The notes: generated by a model from the sequence alone, not told the origin. A stretch of 64,000 nt of DNA from Sva-07 sp963716235 (GCA_963716235.1 CAVQTE010000010.1:124001-188000), one strand, 5' to 3'. Positions 1-9,444 are shown, counted from the stretch's first letter. A program made the numbers and translations.

Positions 1-1
1 T

Positions 2-814
2 GGTCTCGATGCGTTCATCTACGGCGTCTACAACGACGCCAAGTTCGTCGTCGCCGGCACACCGGCAGGTGTGACGCTCGCACCCGAGGGCGGTGCCCAT
101 CAGTCGACGATCACGGCGTCGGTCGGCGCGGAGCTCCCGAACGTCACCTACTCCGAGCCCGCCTATGCCACCGAGGTCGACTGGCTGCTGTGCGACGCAC
201 TCGACCAGCTCTCCCGGCCCGGCGGCACCAGCGCCTATCTCCGCTTGTCGACACGACCGATCGACCAGGCGCCGTTCGCATCCGTCCTCGCGGCACTGGG
301 CGAGGAACGACTGCACGAACATGTGTTGCTCGGCGGCTATCGGATCGTCGACGGCGCCGACGACGGGCGGCCGGCGGTGACGATCGTGACCACGGGCGTG
401 ATGGCGCCCGAGGCCATCGCCGCGGCGGCCGACCTCGACCACGAGGGCGTACAGGCGAGCGTGATCCACCTCACCAGCCCCGACCGGGTCTACCGCAGTT
501 GGCGCAACGGCTTCACACGATCGACGGCGACTGCCCGTGAGGTCAGCTCACCGAGCCATCTCCATCGTCTGGTTCCGGTGCACGAACGCACGAGGCCCAT
601 CGTGAGCGTGCACGATGCCGCGAGTCACAGCCTCGCCTGGCTGGGTTCTGCGCTCGGCACGCAGCAGTACGCCCTCGGCGTCGATCGTTTCGGTGAATCG
701 GGGACCATCGCCGATCTCCACGAGATCACCGGAATCTCGAAGGGCAGCATCGTCAACGCGGCCCTCGTCGCACTCAGCGGGTTCGACCTCTACTCAGACG
801 AACTCGGCGGCTGA
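2..814 (+). CDS. Pyruvate dehydrogenase E1 / transketolase-family protein, C-terminal part (5' truncated)
   Basis: The reading frame is open to the left edge, so the gene begins outside the window and about 270 residues of its C-terminus are present. The segment carries the family signature GTPAGVTLAPEGGAHQS (residues about 20-36 of the visible part), followed by EPAYATEVDWLLCDAL and the Rossmann-like transketolase C-terminal domain. In thiamine-diphosphate-dependent E1 enzymes this region builds the dimer interface and cofactor pocket. The family decarboxylates a 2-oxoacid, most often pyruvate. The substrate cannot be fixed from this fragment. The gene converges on ccdA and overlaps it by 21 bases tail to tail. 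Confidence 0.75.
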   Translation, partial: GLDAFIYGVYNDAKFVVAGTPAGVTLAPEGGAHQSTITASVGAELPNVTYSEPAYATEVDWLLCDALDQLSRPGGTSAYLRLSTRPIDQAPFASVLAALGEERLHEHVLLGGYRIVDGADDGRPAVTIVTTGVMAPEAIAAAADLDHEGVQASVIHLTSPDRVYRSWRNGFTRSTATAREVSSPSHLHRLVPVHERTRPIVSVHDAASHSLAWLGSALGTQQYALGVDRFGESGTIADLHEITGISKGSIVNAALVALSGFDLYSDELGG

Positions 815-1636
815 GCGGCTGTCCGGCCGAGTCATCACGTAGGCAATGGCACCGCCGACGACGACCGCCATCACGACGCCGACGATCTGCCAGTGCTCGT
901 TCAGGAACGTGGTGGCCTGAGCCTGGCGTTCCAGCGCCCAGTCGGTGACCGGATCGCCTTCCTCCTTGATGTCGACCCAGTAGAAGTACCAGAGCAGGTA
1001 CACACCCGACAGGACGACGAAGCCCGCGGCGATCCGGTCGACGTAGCGCATTCCACCGCGGAGGAACTTGAGCAGGCTCGTGTTGGCCGATGCCAACGCG
1101 ATCGTGAGGGCGCTGACGAGCAGGGCCATCCCGGCGCCATAGGCCAGCACGTTGCCGACGCCGGCCACCACGCCCTCACGCGCCGTCGTGCTGAACACCG
1201 TGGCGATGAACAGCCCGATCGTGCAACCGATGGAGGCGACGGCGTAGGCGATTCCGAACACGAACATGGCTCGCATGGTGCGTTCGGGAGTGTCACCTCC
1301 GGTGTTGATGTTCGGCGTCATGAAGGGGATCTTGTACCCGAACAGCATCGCAATGCCGAGAACGACGAGAGCCAGACCGATGCCGCCGGTCGCGTACTTG
1401 GCGTTCTCGTTGATCCAGTTGGTGAAGTTGTAGGAGATCACACCGGCAACGAGGAACACCGACAAGAAGCCGGCCGACACAGCGGCGCTGACGAGCAACG
1501 CCCGGCGCATCGTGGCGCGCTGGGTGCCGGGGAGCGACCCTTGCATGCCGAGGAAGTACATGAGATACGTCGGCAGCAGGATGAATCCGCACGGATTGAC
1601 CGCGGCGACCATGCCGCGGATGAACGACAGGCTCAT
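794..1636 (-). CDS. ccdA: Cytochrome c biogenesis protein CcdA (DsbD-like transmembrane thiol transporter)
   Basis: A 280-residue polytopic membrane protein starting MSLSFIRGMVAAVNPCGF; the N-terminal NPCGF segment carries the first redox cysteine, and a second lies in the repeat-related helix near residue 143 (IGCTIGLF). CcdA passes electrons from cytoplasmic thioredoxin across the membrane to extracytoplasmic thioredoxin-like proteins used in cytochrome c or CuA-site maturation. Its start overlaps the stop of the upstream TlpA-like gene by ATGA (1633-1636), so the two are translationally coupled. The context with a cytochrome-c-fused oxidase subunit II in the same window fits this role. Confidence 0.88.
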   Translation of the reverse strand: MSLSFIRGMVAAVNPCGFILLPTYLMYFLGMQGSLPGTQRATMRRALLVSAAVSAGFLSVFLVAGVISYNFTNWINENAKYATGGIGLALVVLGIAMLFGYKIPFMTPNINTGGDTPERTMRAMFVFGIAYAVASIGCTIGLFIATVFSTTAREGVVAGVGNVLAYGAGMALLVSALTIALASANTSLLKFLRGGMRYVDRIAAGFVVLSGVYLLWYFYWVDIKEEGDPVTDWALERQAQATTFLNEHWQIVGVVMAVVVGGAIAYVMTRPDSRSAAEFV

Positions 1637-2229
1637 GTCAGCTTGCTCTCCTCGAGCATCAACTGGTCGATCTTGGCTCGGAGTTCATCGGCGTCGAGTG
1701 CCCCGGACTGCTCGACGATCGTGCCGTCGGAGGTCACGAACAGCGTGACGGGAAACGCAACGGCGCCCACACCATCGGCGAGCTCGGCGAAATCGTCTCG
1801 GAAGAGGTCGTACTGCACACCGCGTTCGCCGGCGAAGCGTTCCATCACCTCGACCGAGTCGATCGTGTTGACACCGACGAATCGCACGTCGTCGCGCTCC
1901 GCATCGACCTCGGCGAAGGCAGGGAGTTCCTTGGCACATGGCGGACACGTGGAGAACCAGAGATTGACGACCAGCGGCTCGCCGAGCAGATCGGCGGTGG
2001 TGACGTCGTTGCCGTCGGCATCGGCAAGTGTCACATCGGGAAACGCGGTGCCCTCCACTGCCTCGTTGCCGAGTCCATCGTTCGGGAAGGTGACCACCGC
2101 TCCCGGATCGGTGAGCTGCGCATCGAGGTCGCCGGAACTGTCGTCGGGGCGCTGGGTCCAGGCGAACACGCCGACGACGGCGACTGCTGCGACGAGCGAG
2201 CCGACGAGGAGTCGCGGACGGATCTTCAC
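1633..2229 (-). CDS. TlpA/ResA-like membrane-anchored thioredoxin
   Basis: The product has one N-terminal membrane anchor (residues about 6-22) and an extracytoplasmic thioredoxin fold with active site WFSTCPPCAKE, the CPPC variant of the family. It should act as the reducing partner of CcdA for apocytochrome c or copper-site cysteines. I chose the GTG at 2229 because the anchor begins right after it (VKIRPRLLVGSL); an ATG at 2274 would add 15 residues of non-signal-like sequence. Coupled to ccdA by a 4-base overlap. Confidence 0.82.
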   Translation of the reverse strand: MKIRPRLLVGSLVAAVAVVGVFAWTQRPDDSSGDLDAQLTDPGAVVTFPNDGLGNEAVEGTAFPDVTLADADGNDVTTADLLGEPLVVNLWFSTCPPCAKELPAFAEVDAERDDVRFVGVNTIDSVEVMERFAGERGVQYDLFRDDFAELADGVGAVAFPVTLFVTSDGTIVEQSGALDADELRAKIDQLMLEESKLT

Positions 2230-2383
2230 ACCATCGAGGCTACCGAGGGCGCTTCTGCAGGCCCGGTCGGCCAACGGGATCTTCGTGTTCGTTCACCGCT
2301 GCTCCCATCCCTTTGCGTCACGCTTTCGATGCGGGGGGTCAACGAAAACGTGACGCAAACGGGGATCACTGGCCACCGCCGGG

Positions 2384-2758
2384 TCAGGCGACGGCAACCG
2401 GCCCGAGTTCGTCGATGACGACAGCGGGTCGAGGGTGCTTGGGCGGGCGGCCACACGGTCGCTTGTTGGCGATGATGCGGCCGCCGGAGAGCAGCTCGCC
2501 GCCCCACACGCCCCATGGCTCCTGGCGCTCGAGTGCTCCCTCGAGGCAGGATGCCTGCAACGGGCACAGCGCGCACATGGCCTTGGCCCTGGCGATGTCG
2601 ACGACGTTGTCGGAGAAGAACAACCCCGTCATCGTGCCGTGGCCGTCGGCGCAACGAGCCACCGGTGTCCGTGTCTCCGCCGCGCCGGGCGGTCGCGGAC
2701 TGTCGGGTTCTCGGGGCTCGACGAGCACCGAGCGGCTGGTGATGGTTGCGGAGTTCAT
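2384..2758 (-). CDS. WhiB-family iron-sulfur transcription regulator
   Basis: About 124 residues with the WhiB cysteine arrangement: a lone Cys (VARCADG), then MCALCPLQASC, followed by the G(V/I)WGG turn (EPWGVWGGE) and a basic C-terminal tail (NKRPCGRPPKHPRP) typical of the DNA-contacting part. WhiB proteins bind a [4Fe-4S] cluster and usually act with the principal sigma factor. The ATG at 2758 has an AGGA ribosome site at good spacing; an in-frame ATG at 2836 would add 26 residues but has a weak site. The family is confined to Actinobacteria and their phages, which supports the taxon. Target genes are unknown. Confidence 0.88.
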   Translation of the reverse strand: MNSATITSRSVLVEPREPDSPRPPGAAETRTPVARCADGHGTMTGLFFSDNVVDIARAKAMCALCPLQASCLEGALERQEPWGVWGGELLSGGRIIANKRPCGRPPKHPRPAVVIDELGPVAVA

Positions 2759-2885
2759 GGTGATGTCCTGTTCGTGGAAGTCGGCGGATGTGCCGGCGGA
2801 TGTGACGGTCGGGGTGCTGATTTCGAGGAGTGTCATGTCGAGTGCTTTCGTGGGATGGGCGGGTCTGGGACCGAAAAACGCAAAA

Positions 2886-2911
2886 GGCCGCCGGGTCGGA
2901 ACCCGGCGGCC
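2886..2911 (-). terminator. Rho-independent terminator of the small gene at 2938-3129
   Basis: Perfect 11-bp inverted repeat (2886-2896 and 2901-2911) with a CGGA tetraloop. Read on the minus strand, the stem is followed directly by TTTTG. It separates the small gene from whiB, so whiB probably has its own promoter or receives read-through. Confidence 0.8.
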
Positions 2912-2937
2912 TCGTGAGAGGTGATCTGACGTCGGTC

Positions 2938-3129
2938 TTACGTCAGAGCTCCCATGAGGTGGCCGGGGGTGAGTCGCTTGGACTCGGTGGTGGTCGTGTC
3001 GCCGTGATTCACGGACATGTATCCGTTGCATCCCTGAGCGACGTTCGTCGGCCACGAGGCGGCGCCGAGCGAACCGACGTGCGGACGCGCAAAGGCGACC
3101 GACGGTGCAATCGTGGGTGACATGCTCAT
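2938..3129 (-). CDS. Small protein of unknown function (63 aa) upstream of whiB
   Basis: The frame starts MSMSPTIAPS at an ATG preceded by AAAGGA at 8 bases, a strong ribosome site, and ends just before a textbook terminator. These flanking signals are the main evidence that it is real. The product is rich in Thr, Ser, Gly and His (for example NHGDTTTTES), has a single Cys, and no clear membrane helix. I do not recognise the family. Because it has its own terminator it is probably a separate transcript rather than part of a whiB operon. Confidence 0.5.
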   Translation of the reverse strand: MSMSPTIAPSVAFARPHVGSLGAASWPTNVAQGCNGYMSVNHGDTTTTESKRLTPGHLMGALT

Positions 3130-3233
3130 CGTTCGTCCTTTCGCTTCGCAGGTTGACGGGCACAACGTGCTGGGCCCGAGTTGACACACAACCACGCCGA
3201 ACGGGGTCGGGTCAAGGGGGTTTCGCGAATCTC

Positions 3234-4210
3234 TCAGAGGTCGATGACGATCTTGCCGATGTTCGCGTTCGCTTCCATGTGGAGATGCGCGTCAGCGATC
3301 TGCTCGAACGGGTAACGAGAATCGATCACGGGCTTCAGGCTCCCGGCATCGAACAACGGGAGCATCTCGTCGATGAAGCGTTGACTCAACGCCAGCTTGC
3401 GCTCGAGTGGCCGGGCCCTCAGCGTGGTGCCGATCCAGGTGAGTCGCTTCGACAGGATCAGGCCGATGTTGACCGGCGCCGATCCCCCGCCCATCAGCCC
3501 CACCTGGATGATCGTGCCATCCATACGCGCCGCCTGCAGGTTGCGATCGGCCTCGTCTCCGCCGATCACGTCGAGCACGACGTCGACCCCGCCAGGAATC
3601 GCCGAACGCAGCTCGCCCAGCCAATCGGCGGGACTGCGTTCGAGCACCACGTCAGCGCCGAGAGCACGGCAAGCCTCGGCCTTGCCCGGCCGAGCACGTC
3701 ACGGCAATCCGTGCGCCGATCGCCTTGGCGATCTGGATCGCTGCGGTGCCGACCCCCGACGCTCCGGCGTGGACGAGAGCCCAACGGCCACTCGTGAGAC
3801 CGCCCTGCACGACGAGGGCATCCCACGCGGTGAGGAACACCTCGGGAATCGCGGCAGCGTCGGCCGACACGACAGCGGACGGGCACCGGCAGCGCCTGAC
3901 GAGCATGGGTGACGACCTTGTCGGCGTAGCAGCCTCCCGCCTCGATGCCCATGGCTCGGTCACCGACCGTCCACCCGACGACATCGGCGCCGAGCGCACT
4001 GATCACACCGGAGTACTCGAGTCCGGGGATCTCGATCGCCGTACGCCGCGGGTCGGGATACAGCCCCATCCGCTGCAGGATGTCGGCCCGATTGATCGCA
4101 GTGTGTTCGACGTCGACCACGATCTCGTCACGACCTGGCGTGGGATCGTCGACCTCCTCGATCGTGAGGACTTCGGGACCACCGTGGGATCGGAGCACGA
4201 CTGCACGCAT
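3234..4210 (-). CDS. Zinc-independent NADPH:quinone reductase-like oxidoreductase, interrupted by two frameshifts
   Basis: Three consecutive frames together give one 324-residue medium-chain dehydrogenase/reductase. The N-terminal GroES-like part starts MRAVVLRSHGGPEVL and contains the quinone-reductase feature NRADILQRMGLYP; the middle has the NADPH-binding VHAGASGVGTAAIQ; the C-terminal part ends NANIGKIVIDL. Continuity is restored by removing one base near 3888 (a CCC run) and one near 3693 (a GGG run). Both are single-base gains, and the protein is otherwise well conserved, so sequencing error is as likely as true inactivation. Such enzymes reduce quinones with NADPH. Tail-to-head with the oligoribonuclease gene. 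Confidence 0.75.
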
Positions 4211-4234
4211 GCTCCGGAACCTACCGGCTCCCGA

Positions 4235-4801
4235 TCAGACAATCGATGAGTCGGGCGTCGGCACAGGTGCCGCGACGAACACGTGCTCGCGGTAGTAGAT
4301 CATCTCGCGGATCGACTCGCGGATGTCGTCGAGTGCCCGATGCGAACCCTGCCCTCGGGGCCGGTTCGCGTCGATGTCCGGGTACCACCGCTTCACGAGT
4401 TCCTTCACGCTCGACACGTCGATCGAGCGGTAGTGGAGGTGGTTCTCGATGTCGGGCAGGTAGGCGGCGAGGAATCGACGATCGGTGCCGATGGAGTTGC
4501 CGCACAGCGGCACGGTGGCCGGTTCGGGAACATGCTGCTTGATGAACTCCAGCGTCGCGGCACCGGCGACGTCCAGGCTGACGGTCGACGCCTTGATCTG
4601 GTCGAGCAGGCCGGACTTGGTGTGCATGTCGACCACGAACGGGTCCATACGCGCCAGCACGTCGTCGGGCTGGTGGATCACGAGGTCGGGACCTTCCGCG
4701 ATGATCTGGAGGTCGTCGTCGGTGATGATCGTTGCAATCTCGACGATCACGTCAGCCGTGTGGTCGAGTCCGGTCATTTCCAGGTCCATCCACACGAGCA
4801 T
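4235..4801 (-). CDS. orn: Oligoribonuclease
   Basis: 188 residues of the DEDDh 3'-5' exonuclease family. Visible motifs are the first catalytic pair in MLVWMDLEMTGLD (D and E), the second Asp in CGNSIGTDRRFL, and the final HRALDDIRESI with catalytic His and Asp. Orn degrades 2-5-nucleotide RNAs, including pGpG, the breakdown product of cyclic di-GMP; a diguanylate cyclase lies at the other end of this window. The start at 4801 matches the conserved N-terminus; upstream in-frame codons to 4822 would add seven residues. Confidence 0.92.
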   Translation of the reverse strand: MLVWMDLEMTGLDHTADVIVEIATIITDDDLQIIAEGPDLVIHQPDDVLARMDPFVVDMHTKSGLLDQIKASTVSLDVAGAATLEFIKQHVPEPATVPLCGNSIGTDRRFLAAYLPDIENHLHYRSIDVSSVKELVKRWYPDIDANRPRGQGSHRALDDIRESIREMIYYREHVFVAAPVPTPDSSIV

Positions 4802-4841
4802 CGACGTCACTGTACGGCGCACATGCTGCGATCATGGTGCG

Positions 4842-5482
4842 ATGACCGCCTTTGCCGCCCTCCTCGGATCGCCCGGCGTCGAGGAGGTCAGCGAGCTTCG
4901 GGGACGCGTGGGCTTCATGGCGTATCACGGCGGCGCCCTCGAAGCGATGACCGACGTGATCGCCACGCGGGCCGCCGATCGGGCCTCGGCATCGCTCTAT
5001 GCGGTGATCCAACCCGACGGGATGCGTGAGCATCTCCCCTCCATTCACGTCAGGCCGGAGGAGTCGGCGCAACTCAGCGCCTTCATCGACCACGTCGACA
5101 TCGTCGTCACCGTGCACGGATACGGTCGTCGCGGCCTGTTCTCGCTCGTTGCTGCTCGGTGGTGGGAATCGGATCTTCGCCGACCATGTCGGCGCGTCGC
5201 TGCGACGCTCGCTGCCCGCCTACGACATCGTGACCGACATCGATGCGATCCCCGAACAACTCCGTGGCCTCCACGATCGCAACCCGGTCAACCTCTCCCG
5301 CGACGGTGGCGTGCAGATCGAACTTCCTCCTCGGGTACGCGGCTCGAGCCCGCTGTGGTGGGACTGGGAGGGGCCCGGCCTCACCCCGCACACCGAGTCG
5401 CTCATCGACGGTCTCGTCGAGGCGGCAACCACCTGGCCCGGACACCCCGCCCAACCCCGAATTCGGAGCCCGGTTGCGCTGA
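4842..5482 (+). CDS. Poly-gamma-glutamate hydrolase-like protein, frameshifted
   Basis: Two frames join into a protein of about 212 residues resembling the zinc-dependent poly-gamma-glutamate hydrolase (DUF867-type) family: FMAYHGG near residue 28 supplies a likely zinc His, followed by VTVHGYGRRGLF, LLLGGGNRIFADH and a C-terminal ELPPRVRG. One extra base near 5140 breaks the frame. A second extra C near 5457 would put the end at the TGA at 5480-5482; without it the frame runs to 5712, deep into the convergent kinase gene, which is unlikely. Family members cleave gamma-linked glutamate or related amide bonds. The function here is inferred from motifs only. Confidence 0.6.
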
Positions 5483-5508
5483 GCGCAAACACTCCGAATT
5501 TCGGGTTG
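5452..5508. repeat. Imperfect inverted repeat at the convergent gene ends
   Basis: Arms of about 26-28 bases (5452-5479 and 5483-5508) share CAACCC, GAATTCGGAG-like and GCGC segments around a TGA. It sits between two converging genes (hydrolase-like and histidine kinase) and could end transcription from both sides. The right arm reads AACCC where the left reads AACCCC, which supports one spurious C in the left arm. Confidence 0.5.
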
Positions 5509-5513
5509 AGCGG

Positions 5514-6534
5514 TCAGACGGGGAGGAGCACTTCGACGACGCCGCCCGGGCCGTCGCCGACGGCGATCGAGCCGCCGTGGGCGGTGACGATGCCTCGGGC
5601 GATCGACAACCCGAGCCCGGCGGTACCGGTGCGGATGTCACGGGCCGGATCGGCCCGAGTGAACGGTTCGAAGGCGTGGTCCTTGAAGTCGGTCGGGAAG
5701 CCGGGGCCCTGATCGACGACCCGCAGCGTGGCGAAGGCGTCGCGCTCATCGATCTGCACGAGCACCACCGAGCCGTCGGGGGCATGACGGATCGCGTTCT
5801 CCAGCAGGTTGCGAACCACCCGTGCGAGCTGCGAGCCGTCGGCGTCGACGAGCACTCGCTGGGTCGCTTCGAGCAGGAGGGCGATGTTGCGGGCCGACGC
5901 GATCGGCCGCACGGTCTCCATCGCCTCGTCGGCGAGTTCGGTGAGATCGAGTCGCATCCGACGCAGCTCCATCGTTCCACTGATGAGCCGACTGTGGAGT
6001 TGGAGGTCATCGACCAATGCCGACAGGGCACGCACCTGGCGTTCCATGCCCGAGAGGTACTGGTCGGGATCAGCAGCAACACCGTCGCGTATCGCCTCGA
6101 CCGACGCCCGGAGCGCGGTGAGTGGCGTGCGCAGGTCGTGCGAGATCGACGACAGCATGAGGGCCCGTTCGCGCTCGACGGAATCGAGGCGGTCCACCAT
6201 GACGTCGAACATCGCCGCCGCCTCGCCCAGTTCGTCGCTGCGCGTGACCCCGGTACGCGCCGGTCAGATCACCGTCGGCGACGCGCATCGCGGCGTCGCA
6301 GATCCGGTTCGCGTCGCGAGCCACAGGATGAGCCATGAGGACGGCGACGATCGCCGCGCCGAGCACTGCCGGCACGAGGGCCCACATCAGGAGTCGCAGG
6401 TCGTGGTCGTTGATGAACATCGACTGCGCGGCGATGGCGATCATCACGATGGCGACGCCGAGCACGGCGAGCATCGCCACGAGGAACCGCAGGCCGAGAC
6501 GGTTCACCGGCGACTTCGAGATCATTTCGCTCAT
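5514..6534 (-). CDS. Sensor histidine kinase, frameshifted
   Basis: Reconstructed length is 339 residues. Order: cytoplasmic start MSEMISKSPVNRLG, two membrane helices (about residues 13-35 and 45-65) with almost no extracellular loop between them, a HAMP-like linker, the phosphoacceptor SSISHDLRTPL, then N-box NLLENAIRHA, G1 DQGPGFP and G2 GTAGLGLSIARG. One extra G in a GGGG run near 6245 separates the membrane part from the kinase core. The start overlaps the response regulator stop (ATGA), so the pair forms a classical two-component operon. With a 10-residue loop it probably senses a membrane or intracellular signal. Confidence 0.85.
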
Positions 6535-7220
6535 GGCTCGAATCGATACCCGACGCCCCACACCGTGCTGATCCAACGAGGGGTCTCGGGATCGACCTCG
6601 ATCTTGTTGCGGATGCGACGCACGTGCACCGTGACCGTCGCCGGGTCCTGCCATTCGGGCGACGACTGCCACACCGATTCGAGGAGTTGTGCCCTGGAGA
6701 AGACCTGGCGGGGCGACGATGCCAGGAAAGCCAGCACATCGAACTCCTTCGGGGTCATCTCGACGTTCTGGCCGTCGAGGGTCACCTGACGGCTGAGTGG
6801 CTCGATCATCAGCTCGCCGAACACGAGCGGCCCGGGCGCGGCGGTCGAGCGACCGTTGGCCCGCCGGAGGACTCCGTTGACGCGGGCCGCGAGTTCGCGC
6901 GGCGAGAAGGGCTTGACGACATAGTCGTCGGCGCCGAGCTCGAGCCCCGCAACGCGATCGGACTCCTCGGCGCGGGCGGTCAGCATGATCACCGGCACGT
7001 CACTGGTGGTGCGGACACGGCGGAGCACGTCGAGACCGTTCACCCCGGGGAGCATCATGTCGAGCACGATGAGATCGGGCGGGTTGGCTTCGAGGAGCTC
7101 CAGGGCGGTCGTGCCGTCGGCGGCCTCGAACACCTCGTGGCCGTCGCGGCGCAGATAGCCCGCCACGACCTCGCGCACCGTCGGCTCGTCGTCGACAACC
7201 AGCACCTTCGTTGCGCACAT
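6531..7220 (-). CDS. OmpR/PhoB-type response regulator
   Basis: 229 residues. The receiver domain starts ATKVLVVDDEP and has the phosphorylatable Asp in LIVLDMMLPG, Thr in VIMLTARA and Lys in DDYVVKPFSP. The C-terminal winged-helix domain (about residues 130-229) ends TVHVRRIRNKIE and TVWGVGYRFEP, the standard OmpR-family DNA-binding signature. I chose the ATG at 7220 because the receiver begins four residues later; in-frame codons upstream lie in the repeat-containing intergenic region. It is first in a two-gene operon with the kinase. Confidence 0.92.
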   Translation of the reverse strand: MCATKVLVVDDEPTVREVVAGYLRRDGHEVFEAADGTTALELLEANPPDLIVLDMMLPGVNGLDVLRRVRTTSDVPVIMLTARAEESDRVAGLELGADDYVVKPFSPRELAARVNGVLRRANGRSTAAPGPLVFGELMIEPLSRQVTLDGQNVEMTPKEFDVLAFLASSPRQVFSRAQLLESVWQSSPEWQDPATVTVHVRRIRNKIEVDPETPRWISTVWGVGYRFEP

Positions 7221-7319
7221 GCGCCACAGCCTCGCTGCTGCGCCCCACGTGTTCAACCCTGGCAACGGTGCCGTTTTCCGATTGGCTCGCACTCCACCAT
7301 CGGCAGCACTGCCCTCAGG

Positions 7320-7427
7320 TTTGTGTGAGCGACAACGTCGACCCCGGCGGTACTTGCTCACGCAAATCGCGGATTGCGCATTTGTGTGAGCGACAACGTC
7401 GACCCTGGCGGTTCTTGCTCACGCAAA
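7320..7427. repeat. Two direct 47-bp repeats with inverted ends
   Basis: Copies at 7320-7366 and 7381-7427 differ at only two positions and are 14 bases apart. Each copy begins TTTGTGTGAGC and ends GCTCACGCAAA, an imperfect inverted repeat, so each could fold into its own hairpin. They lie in the 226-base gap between the response regulator start and the pdxH end. They may be a dispersed intergenic element family or paired operators upstream of the two-component operon. Confidence 0.8.
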
Positions 7428-7446
7428 CCGGGTCGCGAGGAGGGGA

Positions 7447-8120
7447 TCAGGGGGCGAGGCGGGTGATCTGCCACGGGCCGGCGTCGTCGTTTCGTCGGTA
7501 ACGCAGACGATCGTGGAGGCGACTGGGGCGGCCCTGCCAGAACTCCCACTCGAACAGCGACGAGCCGCCAGCCACCCCAATGCGGCGGGCGGGGGACGTC
7601 ACCGTCTGCGAACTCCTCGTCGTAGCCGATGACGAGCGCTTCGAGAACGGAGCGATCATCGATGACCTCGCTCTGCGGTGATGCCCACGCCCCGAGCTGG
7701 CTCCCGCGAGGACGCGAGGCGAAGTACGCATCGCTCTCAGCGTCGCTGACACGCTCGACCAGCGCCCGGACCCGGACCTGGCGATGCAGGTCGAGCCAGG
7801 AGAACACCGCAGCCGCCACAGGCGCCTGGTCGAGCTGGTCGACTCTTGGCGCTGGCGTAGTTGGTGTAGAAGACGAGGCCGCGTTGATCGGCCTCCCGAA
7901 CGAGCACGATCCGGGCGTCAGGGATCCCGTCGGCACCGACCGTGGCCACCGTCATGGCGTTCGGTTCGGCGACACCACCGTCGAGAGCATCCTGGTGCCA
8001 GCGGTTCCACTGCACGACCGGGTCACTGTCGACATCGGTGACCTCGAGCCCCTCCGTCTCGTACTGCTTGCGCCGACCCCACAGTTCGGCGCGACGATCG
8101 GGCGCAGACCAGTCGGTCAT
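7447..8120 (-). CDS. pdxH: Pyridoxamine 5'-phosphate oxidase, two frameshifts
   Basis: Three frame segments give a 223-residue PdxH: N-terminal part with NAMTVATVGADGIPDARIVLVR and the FMN-binding LVFYTNYASAKSRQL, middle with SWLDLHRQVRVRA and SRPRGSQLGAWASPQS, and C-terminal FWQGRPSRLHDRLRYRR, the substrate-binding end. The enzyme makes pyridoxal 5'-phosphate using FMN and oxygen. Single extra bases near 7845 and 7572 break the frame. The start overlaps the serS stop by ATGA (8117-8120). PLP is needed by the two aminotransferases elsewhere in the window, but PdxH is a general housekeeping enzyme. Confidence 0.88.
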
Positions 8121-9434
8121 GGCCGCACCGCACGTTCGATCCGCTCGATTCCGCGCATGTACGGTCGGAGCACCTCCGGCACCGTGACCGATCCATCAGG
8201 GTTGCGATACGTCTCGATGATCGCCGCCCACACGCGTGGCACGGCGAGCGCCGAGCCGTTCAACGTGTGCACGAACTCCGTGCCCTTGAGGAGCTTGCCG
8301 TCGGCGTCGTGACGGCGGAACCGGATGTTGGCCCGCCGTGCCTGGTAATCACTGAACCAACTGATCGACGACACCTCCAGCCAGGTGTCGACGCCCGGCG
8401 CGTACACCTCGATGTCGAAACTGCGATGGTGGCTCTGGCCCATGTCGCCGGTGCAGATCTCGATGATCCGGTACGTGAGGCCCAGGCCGGCGATGGCCCG
8501 TTCGGCCCGCGCCACCATGTCGTCGAGCAACGCGGGTGCGTGCTCGGGAGCGGCGAGAGCCAGGATTTCGACCTTGTCGAACTCATGGGCGCGCAGCATG
8601 CCTCGGGTGTCGCGCCCGGCCGAGCCGGCCTCGCGACGATACGACGCGCTGTGCGCCATCATCCGGATCGGCAGTTGCGTGTCGTCGAGCGTCTCGTCGG
8701 CATAGATCGACGTGAGCGGCACTTCGGCGGTCGGGATGCACCACAGGTCGTCGCGCTCGATGGCGTAGGCATCGTCGGCGAACTTCGGAAGTTGACCCGT
8801 GGCGGTGAGCGTCGCCGACGTCACGAGCGACGGAGGCCGAACCTCCTCGTGGACGTCGGCGTTGAGGTCGAGGCCGTACTGGCACAACGCCCGCGCCAGC
8901 GTGGCGCCCGCGCCGCGCTGCATGGTGAACATCGCACCGGAGATCTTGACGGCGCGTTCGTTGTCGAGCACCCCGAGTTCGGTCGCCGTCTCCCAGTGAG
9001 GTGTCCGCAGGTGTTCGGCGACGGTCCCGATCGGACCGATCGGCCCCTTGACGACCGGGTTGTCGGTGTCACCGGCGCCATCGGGTGCATCAGGGTGCGG
9101 AAGATTCGGGATCCCCAGCAACAACTCGCGAAGCGCTGGAGGCGACCCCGTCGTGTTCGGCAGCGAGCAGACGTTCGTCGTCGCCGAGCTCACGGCTCTC
9201 GGCCTGGAGCTGCTCGGCGGCAGCGACATTGCCGTCACGGCGCAACTGGCCGACCTCCTTGGAGATCGTGTTGACCCGGGCACGGATCGCATCACGGCGA
9301 GCGGCGATGTCGATGAGGCGGGCATCGAGCTGCGCCGCCGTCTCGAGGTCGGCGAGCACACCGCTGCTCCCCCGCCGCCCGAGCGCATCCTTCACGCCGT
9401 CGAGGTCGGTGCGCAACAGCCGCTGATCGATCAC
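8117..9434 (-). CDS. serS: Seryl-tRNA synthetase, one frameshift
   Basis: Reconstructed 438 residues. The N-terminal coiled-coil arm starts MIDQRLLRTDLDGVKDAL; the class II catalytic core has LWCIPTAEVPLTS (TxE serine recognition), motif 2 around SASYRREAGSAGRDTRGMLRAHEF, and motif 3 near NGSALAVPRVWAAIIE. It charges the tRNA-Ser species, at least two of which are encoded in this window. One extra base near 9140 separates the tRNA-binding arm from the core (expected ...EHDGVAS then ALRELLLGIPN). An essential gene being interrupted is strong evidence that the frameshift is a sequence error. Confidence 0.93.
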
Positions 9435-9444
9435 GCACGCGAGG

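Noticed and set aside
4485..6338. 617-codon plus-strand frame
   Set aside because: Only residues from 4842 to about 5140 look like a protein; the rest is antisense to orn and the histidine kinase.
7320..7427. CRISPR array
   Set aside because: Only two copies with a 14-base spacer and no cas genes nearby.
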